Assembly: GCA_039925965.1 (NCBI GenBank)
Contig: JBDSXW010000027.1
Span: 28,675 to 92,674, forward strand
Reading direction: 5' to 3'
From: JAZKFT01 sp039925965
GTDB taxonomy: Bacteria; Bacteroidota; Bacteroidia; Chitinophagales; Chitinophagaceae
Length of the DNA stretch: 64,000 bases
Both the position numbers and the translations under genes were made by a program. A model generated the notes under the pieces. The model did no database searches. It saw only the letters and a list, made by a program, of their open reading frames with translations, and was not told the origin of the DNA. The first letter of the stretch is position 1; every line of letters starts with the position of its first letter. Positions 9,251-17,850 of the stretch are shown here, piece after piece.

Positions 9251-9506
9251 TTATGTATACCCGTTCACGGGACCTCTTTTGATTAGCCTGTGATTAGGAT
9301 TGCCATCACCCACCCCGAACTTTTCACCGCTAAGGTAGTTTTGATAGTCTTTGAATAATATTGCCAAACCACAAAAAATTTGCAAAGCTGGCAACATAGA
9401 TCGGCACTGGTGCGCCTGTTTACGAACCAGTGAGGATCTAAACCAGGTTTCGCGATAACATTGCCATCCACCCCATTTTGTTAAAAAACTGCCCTCATTT
9501 TATCCA

Positions 9507-9539
9507 TTTGCCTTTCGTGTCGCTAAAAAATTACTTTTG
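9507..9539 (+). promoter_or_regulatory. porX promoter (TTTG-N21-TACTTTTG)
   Basis: TTTG at 9507-9510 and TACTTTTG at 9532-9539 match the Bacteroidota -33/-7 consensus at the expected spacing. Transcription would start near 9546 and leave a ~100-nt untranslated leader before the ATG at 9645; an in-frame TTG at 9537 lies inside the promoter and is not a start. The rest of the 9251-9506 gap shows nothing. Confidence 0.65.
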
Positions 9540-9644
9540 TCGATAGCGGCATCCGGCTACATAGTAGTACAAAACGTCAACGGAGCGTCGCAACAACTGT
9601 TCTATCCGGGTCCAGAAGCCGGTCACCCACTAAAAAATGATAAC

Positions 9645-11201
9645 ATGAGCATTGGAAAAATATTATGGATCGATGATGAAATTGACAGCCTGAAAAGTCA
9701 GGTGATGTTTTTGGAAACCAAGGGCTACGAAGTGGCCACTTTTACCAATGGCTACGACGGCCTGGATTATGTAAAGGACAATGTGGTGGATGTGGTGCTC
9801 CTCGATGAGACCATGCCCGGCATCACTGGACTGGAGACCCTGGCAAAGATCAAGGAAGTGAACAACCAGATACCGATTGTGCTCATTACCAAAAACGAGA
9901 CTGAAAACCTGATGGATGAAGCCATCGGCAGCCAGATCAGCGATTACCTGATCAAGCCGGTAAACCCCAACCAGGTCTTGCTCTCGCTCAAAAAGATACT
10001 CGACAACAAGCGCCTGGTGGCCGAGAAAACTACCAGCAGTTACCAGCAGGAATTCCGCAACCTGTTTATGGCGCTGAACAGCAATCCCGACTACAACGAG
10101 TGGATGGAGATCTATAAAAAGCTGGTGTATTGGGAAATGGAAATGGAAAAAAGCGACAGTCCCGAGATGCAGGAAGTTTTTCTGAGCCAAAAGAATGAGG
10201 CCAACACTGAATTTTTTAAATTTATCAGTAAAAATTACAGTCGCTGGGTAACCAGCAAAAGCAGCGACGCTCCTATTATGAGCCATACGCTGATGCAGCA
10301 AAAAGTATTGCCGCATGTAGAAAAAGGAATCACCACATTCTTTATCCTGGTAGATAACCTGCGGCTGGACCAATGGAAAGCCATCCAGCCGATATGGGCG
10401 GAGAGTTTCAGGATATTAGAGGAAGACACTTTTTACAGCATTCTGCCTACGGCGACCCAATATTGCCGCAACGCGATCTTTGCGGGCCTGATGCCGATCG
10501 ACATTGAAAAGCAATACCCGGTGCAATGGAAGAACGATGATGAGGAGGGCGGAAAAAATTTGTACGAAGAGGAGTTTTTCCGCGGCCAGTTAAAGAGGGC
10601 GCGGCGGGAGGATATCAAATTCAGCTATACCAAAGTGGTGCACCACAACGATGGGCAGCAGTTATTGAACAACATCCATAACCTGATGAGCAATGACCTC
10701 AATATCATCGTGTACAATTTTGTTGATATGATGAGCCATGCCCGCACGGAGATGGAAGTGCTGAAAGAACTGGCCAGCGACGAGATCAGCTACCGGAGCA
10801 TAACCCAGAGCTGGTTTGAGCACAGCCCGCTGCACCAGGCGCTGAAAAAAGTCGCTGACAAAAATATCCGCATCGTGCTGGCCACTGATCACGGTAGCGT
10901 GCGGGTGCAGAGCCCGAGTAAAGTGATCGGCGATAAACAAACAACAGCCAACCTGCGTTACAAACATGGCCGCAACCTCAACTACGATGCGAAAGACGTG
11001 CTGGCATACCGCGATCCGAGAGACGCTGGCCTGCCAGTACCGAACATAAACTCTTCATTTATTTTTGCCAAAGAAGACAAATTTTTATGCTATCCCAACA
11101 ACTATAACTACTACGTAAACTACTACCGCAACACCTTTCAGCATGGCGGCATCAGCCTTGAAGAAATGATCATCCCGGTGATAAAGATGCAGAGCAAGTA
11201 A
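9645..11201 (+). CDS. porX: T9SS response regulator PorX (receiver + PglZ domain)
   Basis: 518 residues, the same length as known PorX. N-terminal receiver domain (ILWIDDEID; phospho-acceptor Asp54 in VLLDETMPG; Lys104 in YLIKP) is followed by a helical linker and an alkaline-phosphatase-superfamily PglZ domain with LVDNLRLDQW, ILPTATQYCRNA and LATDHGS metal/active-site motifs. In characterised species PorX works with the kinase PorY and the sigma factor SigP to control type IX secretion genes; the PglZ domain is a metal-dependent phosphodiesterase. The 1458-residue protein at 58.9-63.3 kb carries a T9SS sorting domain and is a likely client of the system. PorY is not in the window. Confidence 0.93.
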   Translation: MSIGKILWIDDEIDSLKSQVMFLETKGYEVATFTNGYDGLDYVKDNVVDVVLLDETMPGITGLETLAKIKEVNNQIPIVLITKNETENLMDEAIGSQISDYLIKPVNPNQVLLSLKKILDNKRLVAEKTTSSYQQEFRNLFMALNSNPDYNEWMEIYKKLVYWEMEMEKSDSPEMQEVFLSQKNEANTEFFKFISKNYSRWVTSKSSDAPIMSHTLMQQKVLPHVEKGITTFFILVDNLRLDQWKAIQPIWAESFRILEEDTFYSILPTATQYCRNAIFAGLMPIDIEKQYPVQWKNDDEEGGKNLYEEEFFRGQLKRARREDIKFSYTKVVHHNDGQQLLNNIHNLMSNDLNIIVYNFVDMMSHARTEMEVLKELASDEISYRSITQSWFEHSPLHQALKKVADKNIRIVLATDHGSVRVQSPSKVIGDKQTTANLRYKHGRNLNYDAKDVLAYRDPRDAGLPVPNINSSFIFAKEDKFLCYPNNYNYYVNYYRNTFQHGGISLEEMIIPVIKMQSK

Positions 11202-11287
11202 GGGGAACGGAGTGATGGAAGCGCGGATGAGGCGGATTATCACGTATTTAATTTAAAAAACAAAATCAACCCGACGCCTGAATTTGT

Positions 11288-11341
11288 GAGGTCTCATGCC
11301 CGGCCCTTCTCCGGGCGGAGAAGGGCCGGGCATGAGACCTC
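11288..11341. repeat. perfect palindrome, 25-bp arms, 4-nt loop
   Basis: Arms 11288-11312 and 11317-11341 are exact reverse complements around the loop GGGC (11313-11316). The core contains CCCGGCCCTTCTCC. There is no T tract on either side, so it is not a standard terminator, although it sits 86 bases after porX and 61 bases before the next start codon. It looks like an extragenic palindromic repeat unit. Confidence 0.85.
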
Positions 11342-11402
11342 CCTAAGGACAGTGAACATATTTCCCGCCAACACAACCCTTATATCGAATCAACAACAAC
11401 CC

Positions 11403-12521
11403 ATGGCGATTCTCATTTCCATCCTTGTGTTCATAGGCGTTTTTATAATGACGGTAAGGCTTTTTGTAAGGCAGCCAAAATTCGGTGTGCTGCCGGCTGG
11501 TGACCGGTTGCAGGAGATTGAAGCCATGCCCAACTACCGGGATGGCAAGTTCATGAATCAAAGCCACACGCCAGACCTAACGGAGGGCGTAAGCTATTAT
11601 AAAGTGCTGCGGGAATTCCTGTTTGATAAGAGCAACCGTATCAAGCCATCAGGTGTATTACCTTCAAAAAAAACAGATTTGTTAACCCTGGAACCAGATA
11701 GGAATGTGATGGTTTGGTTTGGTCACTCTTCCTATTTTCTACAAGTGGATGGTAAGAAAATACTGGTGGATCCGGTGCTGAGTGGTGCCGCTTCACCGGT
11801 GCGATTTACAACCAAAAGTTACAAGGGCAGTGATGTGTACACAACAGATGAACTGCCGGAAATCGACTATCTCTTTTTAACCCACGATCATTGGGATCAC
11901 CTGGATTATGATACCGTGATAAAATTGAGGCGTAAAACTAAAAATATTATTTGCGGGTTGGGTGTGGGTGCTCACCTGGAACATTGGGGCCTTGATAAAC
12001 ATATAATTATTGAAAAAAACTGGGGCGAAACCGCACAGTTGGGCGATGGCTTTACGGTGCATGTAACGCCTGCAAGGCACTTTAGCGGCCGGGGTTTTAA
12101 ACGACAGTCCACTTTATGGGCATCCTATGTTTTGCAAACTGCGTCCTTTAATATTTTCCTCGGTGGTGACAGTGGCTATGATACACATTTTGCAACCATT
12201 GGCGAAACGTTCGGACCATTTGATCTTGCAATATTGGAATGCGGTCAATACAATGCCAACTGGAAATACATCCATATGATGCCTGAAGAAACGGTACAGG
12301 CGGCCATCGATTTAAAGGCGGCTAAACTGGTGCCCGTGCATTGGGCTAAGTTCAGCCTTGGCCAGCACGCCTGGGATGAACCTATTATTCGCGCTACCTC
12401 CAGTGCCAGGGCGAAAGGTTTGCCGATACTAACGCCTATGATCGGGGAAGCATTAAACCTCGATGGTAGTGAATCTACCACCGACTGGTGGCTGGCCGTA
12501 GACAGTCGTTCTAAAATATAA
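11403..12521 (+). CDS. metallo-beta-lactamase-fold hydrolase, NAPE-PLD-like
   Basis: 372 residues from ATG 11403. An N-terminal membrane segment (MAILISILVFIGVFIMTV) is followed by a metallo-beta-lactamase domain: WFGHSSYFLQVDG, LVDPVLS, the zinc motif THDHWDHLDY, a later His in TPARHFSGRG, the Asp in FLGGDSGYD and a final VPVHWAKF. The order and the WASYVL and GHSS features fit the UlaG/NAPE-PLD-like branch rather than beta-lactamases. The substrate is likely a phosphodiester or lipid but cannot be told from sequence. The frame extends upstream through the palindrome at 11288-11341, which should not be counted as coding. Confidence 0.85.
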   Translation: MAILISILVFIGVFIMTVRLFVRQPKFGVLPAGDRLQEIEAMPNYRDGKFMNQSHTPDLTEGVSYYKVLREFLFDKSNRIKPSGVLPSKKTDLLTLEPDRNVMVWFGHSSYFLQVDGKKILVDPVLSGAASPVRFTTKSYKGSDVYTTDELPEIDYLFLTHDHWDHLDYDTVIKLRRKTKNIICGLGVGAHLEHWGLDKHIIIEKNWGETAQLGDGFTVHVTPARHFSGRGFKRQSTLWASYVLQTASFNIFLGGDSGYDTHFATIGETFGPFDLAILECGQYNANWKYIHMMPEETVQAAIDLKAAKLVPVHWAKFSLGQHAWDEPIIRATSSARAKGLPILTPMIGEALNLDGSESTTDWWLAVDSRSKI

Positions 12522-12735
12522 CCGCTTATTTTTATCTCCAACCCCACGAAATCCCTGCCTGGCCGGATCTTCGACATCTTTCTGATATAAATCTTTGATC
12601 GCAATCGTTTGCTGTTGAATAAAATAGCTATCGACATTTACGGGTAAGGTGTGGCTGTTTTATCTTGTCTATGTTTAATGATTTGCCACAAGAAATGTTA
12701 CCAGGCCCGCTAGCCAGGTGCTTTAAACTGCCCAT

Positions 12736-14037
12736 ATGAAGAATCTCAGGATCAGGATTTCCTTGTTTTTGAATTATTTTGTTTTTGCCATATTACTGAA
12801 CAGTGTGGGAACAGTGATACTGCAGGTCCAGAATAATTTTGGCGTATCGCAATCAGCGGCCAGTGTGCTGGAAGCGTTCAAGGATTTAAGTATAGCTGCC
12901 GTGTCATTCTTTGTAGCATCTTTTATTGTTCGCATTGGTTATAAAAACAGCATGCTTATCGCACTTGGCTTTATCACCGCAGTAGCATTATTAATGCCCT
13001 CTATTCCTGGCTTTTGGTCGGTAAAATTATTATTTGCGGCAACGGGAACCTGCTTTGCATTAATTAAAGTTTCTGTATTTGCCACCCTGGGTATTATTAC
13101 AAAAAATAGTAAGGATCATGCCAGCCTGATGAATTTCCTGGAATCGTTTTTTATGATCGGTGTGCTATCTGGCAGCTTAATATTCAGTGCCTTTGTTAAG
13201 GAAAATGAACCCGCTTCTACGTCCTGGTTCAGTGTATATTATGTGCTTGGTGGCCTTTCGTGCATCGCGTTTATTTTGTTGCTAACAACGCCCCTCGACG
13301 AATCTTCTGTGAGGGGAAGCAATGCGGGTACATCCAATAAAATTTCTAACCCAACCCCCATCGCCAACGCAGAAAATGATTTTGGAGAAATGATAAAGCT
13401 GATCGCTTCCGGGCTGGTGATTGTTTTCGTTATCAGCGCTTTTTTTTATGTGATGATCGAACAAAGCATCATGAGCTGGCTCCCTACTTTTAACAGCCAG
13501 GTACTTCATTTATCCAACAAGTTGAGTATCCAGATTCCGGTAATACTCGCTGCATCAATTGCCATAGGCCGGTTTTTAGCCGGTTTTTTGCTGCGCAAAA
13601 TTCATTGGCTTGCTGTATTAGTAACCTGTCTTATCATGGCAGCCATCCTGGTATTGCTTGCCATACCACTAGCACAGCACATCGACCCGCGAATACAGAT
13701 CACATCTCTCGCACATGCCCCCGCGGTAGCTTTTATTTTCCCGCTGATTGGCCTGTTACTGGCACCGATTTATCCAGCTATCAATTCGGTGATCCTAAGC
13801 GCCCTGCCTAAAAGAAAACATGCTTCTATGTCGGGACTTATCGTGGTTTTTTCGGCGCTTGGCGGTACGATTGGTTCTATCATCACCGGCTTTATTTTTA
13901 AGAACTATGGGGGGAAGCAAGCGTTCTATTTTTCTTTGGCTCCTATTACAATTTTAATTATTGCACTATTTATGCTGAACAAACTTCAAAAGAAATCGGC
14001 TACCAAAATCGAATTTAGCCCAGCAGCTACCCATTGA
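12736..14037 (+). CDS. MFS sugar transporter
   Basis: 433 residues with about 12 hydrophobic segments and no signal peptide. The pattern (NYFVFAILLNSVGTVILQ near the N-terminus, a central loop, IGRFLAGFLLRK, and GTIGSIITGF late) is that of a major facilitator of the FucP/sugar type. It is the first gene of a tight plus-strand set with trehalase (27 bases downstream) and a PfkB kinase, so the likely cargo is trehalose or a related disaccharide entering the cytoplasm. That substrate is inferred from neighbours only. Confidence 0.85.
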   Translation: MKNLRIRISLFLNYFVFAILLNSVGTVILQVQNNFGVSQSAASVLEAFKDLSIAAVSFFVASFIVRIGYKNSMLIALGFITAVALLMPSIPGFWSVKLLFAATGTCFALIKVSVFATLGIITKNSKDHASLMNFLESFFMIGVLSGSLIFSAFVKENEPASTSWFSVYYVLGGLSCIAFILLLTTPLDESSVRGSNAGTSNKISNPTPIANAENDFGEMIKLIASGLVIVFVISAFFYVMIEQSIMSWLPTFNSQVLHLSNKLSIQIPVILAASIAIGRFLAGFLLRKIHWLAVLVTCLIMAAILVLLAIPLAQHIDPRIQITSLAHAPAVAFIFPLIGLLLAPIYPAINSVILSALPKRKHASMSGLIVVFSALGGTIGSIITGFIFKNYGGKQAFYFSLAPITILIIALFMLNKLQKKSATKIEFSPAATH

Positions 14038-14064
14038 TCATCTAGCCACACTATTTACCAATAC

Positions 14065-15591
14065 ATGGAGCCAAAACAGGTATACGATCTTACAGAACTT
14101 TTTGAAGCGGTACAGCTAAGTGCTTCGCTGGGTGATGGAAAAACTTTTCCTGATTGTGTTCCGAAAATGCCTTTAGCGGATATTGAAAAGCAATTCAAAG
14201 CACAAAGAAACCAGGGAGGTTTTGATCTCCGGTTATTTGTTGAAACGCATTTTGACTTGCCATCCGTCACCTCCATAGAATACCATAGCGATACCGCTAA
14301 GCCATTAGAAGAACACCTGGCGATGTTATGGCCACACCTTACCCGTCAGCCACAGCAGACGGAGGGTTCCCTCATCAACCTGCCTTTCCCCTATATCGTT
14401 CCGGGTGGCCGCTTTCGCGAAATTTATTACTGGGATTCTTACTTCACCATGCTTGGATTATTGGAGCATGGACATGTGGAGATGGTTGAAAACATGATCG
14501 ACAATTTTGCTTTTCTCATTACCACTTATGGTCATATACCCAATGGCAACCGTACCTATTACCTGAGCCGCAGTCAGCCTCCTTTTTTTGCGCTGATGGT
14601 GGAATTATTGGCGAGCGCAAAAAAGGATGAAACGATTTTACAGAAGTACTGCCATCCACTTCAACTCGAATATGCGTATTGGCAAAAAGGATCGCAGGAT
14701 GCCTCTACAGCTTCGCACCGCACAGTGAAGCTGGAAGACGGGTCAGTCCTCAACCGCTATTTCGACGAAAGCCCTACACCAAGACAGGAGAGTTATGCGG
14801 AGGATATTCATATTAGCCAAAGCAGCCAGAAACCGGCGGAGGAGCTATTTACCCATATCAGGGCGGGCGCAGAAAGCGGCTGGGATTTTAGTAGTCGCTG
14901 GTTTGCTGATAAAATGCACATCAGCACCATTGAAACTACCAGTATCATACCCATTGATCTGAACTGCCTGCTGTATAAATTGGAGCAGGTGTTAGCGAAG
15001 GCCTACCAACTAAGCAGTGATGTGGAAGAATCCGAATGCCTGGCTGCAGCTGCCAGTAAGCGTTTAGACGCCATCATAAAATACTGCTGGAACGATGAGC
15101 TTCAATATTTTACCGATTATCATTGGGTGAGCCAACACAAAATAGCACAGGTAACAGCTGCCGGTCTGGTGCCATTATTTGTAAGTGAGGGCCGAAGTGA
15201 CTTTATTAATGACCGTATGCACAGCATCCGGAAAGCGGTGCAGGAAGAGCTTCTAAAGCCTGGCGGCCTGGTGACTACTGCAATTAATAGCGGCCAGCAG
15301 TGGGATGCGCCCAACGGCTGGGCACCCCTGCAATGGATGGCTGTAAAGGGGTTGTCAGATTATGGCGCAACGCAGCTGGCTACTGAGATCGCAGCCAGGT
15401 GGACTGCACAAAATGAACGTGTTTTCAAAGCTACCGGAAAGATGATGGAAAAATACAATGTGGAAGACCTCAATCAACTGGCCGGTGGCGGCGAATACGA
15501 AAGCCAGGATGGCTTTGGCTGGACTAATGGCGTATACCTGGCGTTAAAGCGGTTTTTAGGTGGTAGTTTGCCGGCGGTTAATAGTAAATAG
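14065..15591 (+). CDS. treF: GH37 trehalase, cytoplasmic
   Basis: 508 residues. Both GH37 signatures are present: PGGRFREIYYWDSYF around residues 113-127 and QQWDAPNGWAPLQW around 412-425; a glycine-rich GGGEY follows near the C-terminus as usual. Hydrolyses alpha,alpha-trehalose to two glucoses. There is no signal peptide, so it should act inside the cell on sugar brought in by the adjacent MFS protein, like E. coli TreF. The gene starts 27 bases after the transporter and ends 60 bases before the kinase. Confidence 0.93.
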   Translation: MEPKQVYDLTELFEAVQLSASLGDGKTFPDCVPKMPLADIEKQFKAQRNQGGFDLRLFVETHFDLPSVTSIEYHSDTAKPLEEHLAMLWPHLTRQPQQTEGSLINLPFPYIVPGGRFREIYYWDSYFTMLGLLEHGHVEMVENMIDNFAFLITTYGHIPNGNRTYYLSRSQPPFFALMVELLASAKKDETILQKYCHPLQLEYAYWQKGSQDASTASHRTVKLEDGSVLNRYFDESPTPRQESYAEDIHISQSSQKPAEELFTHIRAGAESGWDFSSRWFADKMHISTIETTSIIPIDLNCLLYKLEQVLAKAYQLSSDVEESECLAAAASKRLDAIIKYCWNDELQYFTDYHWVSQHKIAQVTAAGLVPLFVSEGRSDFINDRMHSIRKAVQEELLKPGGLVTTAINSGQQWDAPNGWAPLQWMAVKGLSDYGATQLATEIAARWTAQNERVFKATGKMMEKYNVEDLNQLAGGGEYESQDGFGWTNGVYLALKRFLGGSLPAVNSK

Positions 15592-15651
15592 TTAGAGGCG
15601 AGTGCGGTGGTCTATAGCCACCAATCGTAAATAATAAATCCGAAATCGTAA

Positions 15652-16605
15652 ATGACAAAGATTCTCTGCATAGGCGAAGCACTGATCGACATGATCTGTA
15701 CTGATAAGGGCAAGTCGCTTGCCGATGGGGCCAACTTTTTAAAAAAGCCGGGTGGTGCGCCTACTAATGTCGCAGCTGCCATCGCTGCGCTGGGCGGCCA
15801 GGCTGATCTTGCCTGTAAAGTGGGGATGGATCCTTTTGGCCAGCACCTGGTTTTCACCATGCAGCAGATGGGCGTTGATACCCGCTATATGTTCAGGGAT
15901 GCAGATCATTTTACTACCATTGCCTTTGTCTCGCTCATGGAAAATGGGGAGCGGGATTTTGTTTTTAGCCGCGGTGCCGATAGTCAGCTCAGCATCAAGG
16001 ATATGGCCTCGGTGCCGCTTGATGAGTTTGATATTTTTCATTTTGGGTCAGCCACATCTTTCCTGCCCGGCCCTTTTTATGAGGCTTACCGGAGCACCCG
16101 CGACAAGGCGGTGCAGCAAGGCGCTTATATTTCTTTCGACCCCAATTACCGTCACGACCTGTTTAAAAATAACCAGGATTTTTTCATTAGTAACAGCCTT
16201 GATTTTATTGCGAATTGCCACTATTTTAAAGTGAGTGAAGAAGAAGCGATGCTGCTTACGGGTACTGCAACACTAAGCGATGCAACGACGGTGTTAATGG
16301 AAAAATCGGCGGCCACTTTTACTATCACGCTGGGAAAGGAAGGCACAATGCTATGCCACAATAAAGAAACTGCGATTATAAAAAGTATCGAAATAAAACC
16401 CGTAGACACAACTGGTGCCGGAGATGCTTTTGTGGGGGCGCTGCTGTATTTGTTAGCGCAGAAAGGTAAAAATACTATCCAGCAACTTGATTTCGGAACC
16501 TGGAAAACGATGGTGTACAATGCCAATAAGGCCGGTGCCCGAACCTGCGAATATTTGGGTGCTATGGAAGCTTTTAAACACCTTAACAACTCCATTTTCG
16601 AATAA
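15652..16605 (+). CDS. PfkB-family carbohydrate kinase (fructokinase-like)
   Basis: 317 residues. The N-terminal PfkB signature (KPGGAPTNVAAAIAALGG) and the C-terminal catalytic motif DTTGAGDAFVGALL (Asp of GAGD is the base) are both intact. Closest by eye to bacterial fructokinases. Trehalase yields glucose, so a fructokinase is not the obvious partner; it may act on glucose or on fructose from another source. ATG 15652 follows a short direct repeat of AATCGTAAAT. Cytoplasmic. Confidence 0.88.
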   Translation: MTKILCIGEALIDMICTDKGKSLADGANFLKKPGGAPTNVAAAIAALGGQADLACKVGMDPFGQHLVFTMQQMGVDTRYMFRDADHFTTIAFVSLMENGERDFVFSRGADSQLSIKDMASVPLDEFDIFHFGSATSFLPGPFYEAYRSTRDKAVQQGAYISFDPNYRHDLFKNNQDFFISNSLDFIANCHYFKVSEEEAMLLTGTATLSDATTVLMEKSAATFTITLGKEGTMLCHNKETAIIKSIEIKPVDTTGAGDAFVGALLYLLAQKGKNTIQQLDFGTWKTMVYNANKAGARTCEYLGAMEAFKHLNNSIFE

Positions 16606-17122
16606 AAAAAATTATGCATGTGCAGCCATCTTGTGCTGTTTTATTGTGTGCCGGTTACCAGTTTGGGTAGGTAAGAACACCGCCAATTTTTAGAATTATT
16701 TAGACGGAGACCATAATTCTTCACCCCATAAGTTTTTCAATACCATTGCCTGGTCCAATCTAAGAAAACGCCTCGTGATTTTTGACCATGAAGAATAGCC
16801 GGAACTGGTAATCATCGTGTTTTGAATACTCAATAGGCCGGGTAACCTAGTGGTGGTGCATCTCCCAGCAATTTCAGTGATTTGACAATTTAGTCGTCGC
16901 CCAATGATTTCTGCGGGAGACCACTTCTCCGAAGCTCAATCGTATTTGCCTGATTAATAACAGCCTAAGGCATCGTGCGGGAATATAATTCCTCAGTTTG
17001 TGGAGCGTATCTGGCTATTTCTGTCAGTATAGACCATTTAAATAAGTATGCATGTTCTGGCATAATTCTTATGTGGATAATGGCGAAAGATTGTTGTTAC
17101 CCCGCACATAAATTGATAGCTC
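16606..17122. other. gene-free stretch
   Basis: No credible coding frame on either strand; a 60-codon plus frame at 16975-17157 is not protein-like. At 16713-16731 lies ATAATTCTTCACCCCATAA, which recurs with one difference at 22768-22786 on the other side of the DNA-repair block. No terminator or clear promoter was recognised. Confidence 0.5.
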
Positions 17123-17620
17123 ATGAAAAAAAATGGTGGAAAAAATGGTGGATTTAAAAAGGCTTTCGATAAGTTTTCTACCCGCATTACGAAGGGAACT
17201 GGTTCTCCTGCTGCATTCCTTAGTGCAATGGCCATTATCGTTATTTGGATTGTGACCGGTCCGATTTTTAAATTTTCAGATACCTGGCAGTTGGTGATTA
17301 ATACTGGTACTACCATTGTTACATTCCTCATGGTGTTTGTCATTCAGCAATCGCAGAACAAGGATACCGTAGCGATTCATTTAAAACTAAACGAATTAAT
17401 TGCATCCAGCGAGAAGGCCAGTAACCGGCTGGTAGACATAGAAGACCTTACAGAAGACGAATTGCAGGCACTTAAGAAATTTTACATTAAGCTTTCTCAT
17501 CTCGCCGAAAAAGAACATGATATTCACAACAGCCATTCGCTGGATGATGCAGACAGCCGAAGCCAACAAAAATATACCGGAAGAAGCAAAAAACCTTTGT
17601 CACCCATTAAAAAAGATTAA
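17123..17620 (+). CDS. low-affinity iron permease family membrane protein
   Basis: 165 residues. Basic N-terminus, then KGTGSPAAFLSAMAIIVIWI, WQLVINTGTTIVTFLMVFVI and QQSQNKDTVAIHLKLNELI, which is the characteristic pattern of the small low-affinity iron permease (Fet4-related) family: two membrane helices and a conserved QQSQNRD-like motif followed by an amphipathic helix. In bacteria the transport function is not well established. It opens the stress-related block and is followed directly by a tiny lipoprotein gene. Confidence 0.82.
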   Translation: MKKNGGKNGGFKKAFDKFSTRITKGTGSPAAFLSAMAIIVIWIVTGPIFKFSDTWQLVINTGTTIVTFLMVFVIQQSQNKDTVAIHLKLNELIASSEKASNRLVDIEDLTEDELQALKKFYIKLSHLAEKEHDIHNSHSLDDADSRSQQKYTGRSKKPLSPIKKD

Positions 17621-17621
17621 C

Positions 17622-17792
17622 ATGAAAAAGAATTTATTTGCCTGGAGTTTAGTGCTTGCCTGTTTGGCAAGCCTAAGTAGTTGTGCAGCTATTGGTGGTA
17701 TTTTTAAGGCAGGGGTATGGACAGGTTTTATTATTGTCGCCATAATCATTGCAATCATTATTTTTATTATCAGCAGGTCGTCAAAAAAATAA
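17622..17792 (+). CDS. small lipoprotein with one membrane segment, 56 aa
   Basis: 56 residues: signal peptide with lipobox (LASLSSC), then a glycine-containing stretch (GGIFKAGVWTG) and one very hydrophobic segment (IIVAIIIAIIIFIIS) ending RSSKK. Short proteins like this recur in Bacteroidota and are sometimes given misleading enzyme names in databases; nothing in this one supports an enzyme. One base separates it from the previous stop codon region, so it is co-transcribed with the permease-like gene. Function unknown. Confidence 0.8.
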   Translation: MKKNLFAWSLVLACLASLSSCAAIGGIFKAGVWTGFIIVAIIIAIIIFIISRSSKK

Positions 17793-17809
17793 TTTACCTT
17801 ATATGCTTT

Positions 17810-17850
17810 AAAATGCCTTGTATCAGGAGAGCCTGGCAAGGCATTTTTTT
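17810..17850. terminator. bidirectional terminator between convergent genes
   Basis: AAAATGCCTTG (17810-17820) pairs perfectly with CAAGGCATTTT (17837-17847), followed by T residues; A residues precede it, so it can serve both strands. The right arm lies inside the last codons of the LigD gene, so the terminator is shared with minus-strand coding sequence. Confidence 0.85.

Noticed and set aside
9537..9644. N-terminal extension of PorX from a TTG
   Set aside because: The TTG lies inside the promoter -7 box; the receiver domain begins at ATG 9645 and gives the standard 518 residues.
16975..17157. 60-codon frame before the iron permease-like gene
   Set aside because: Overlaps the real gene start and contains no protein-like pattern.
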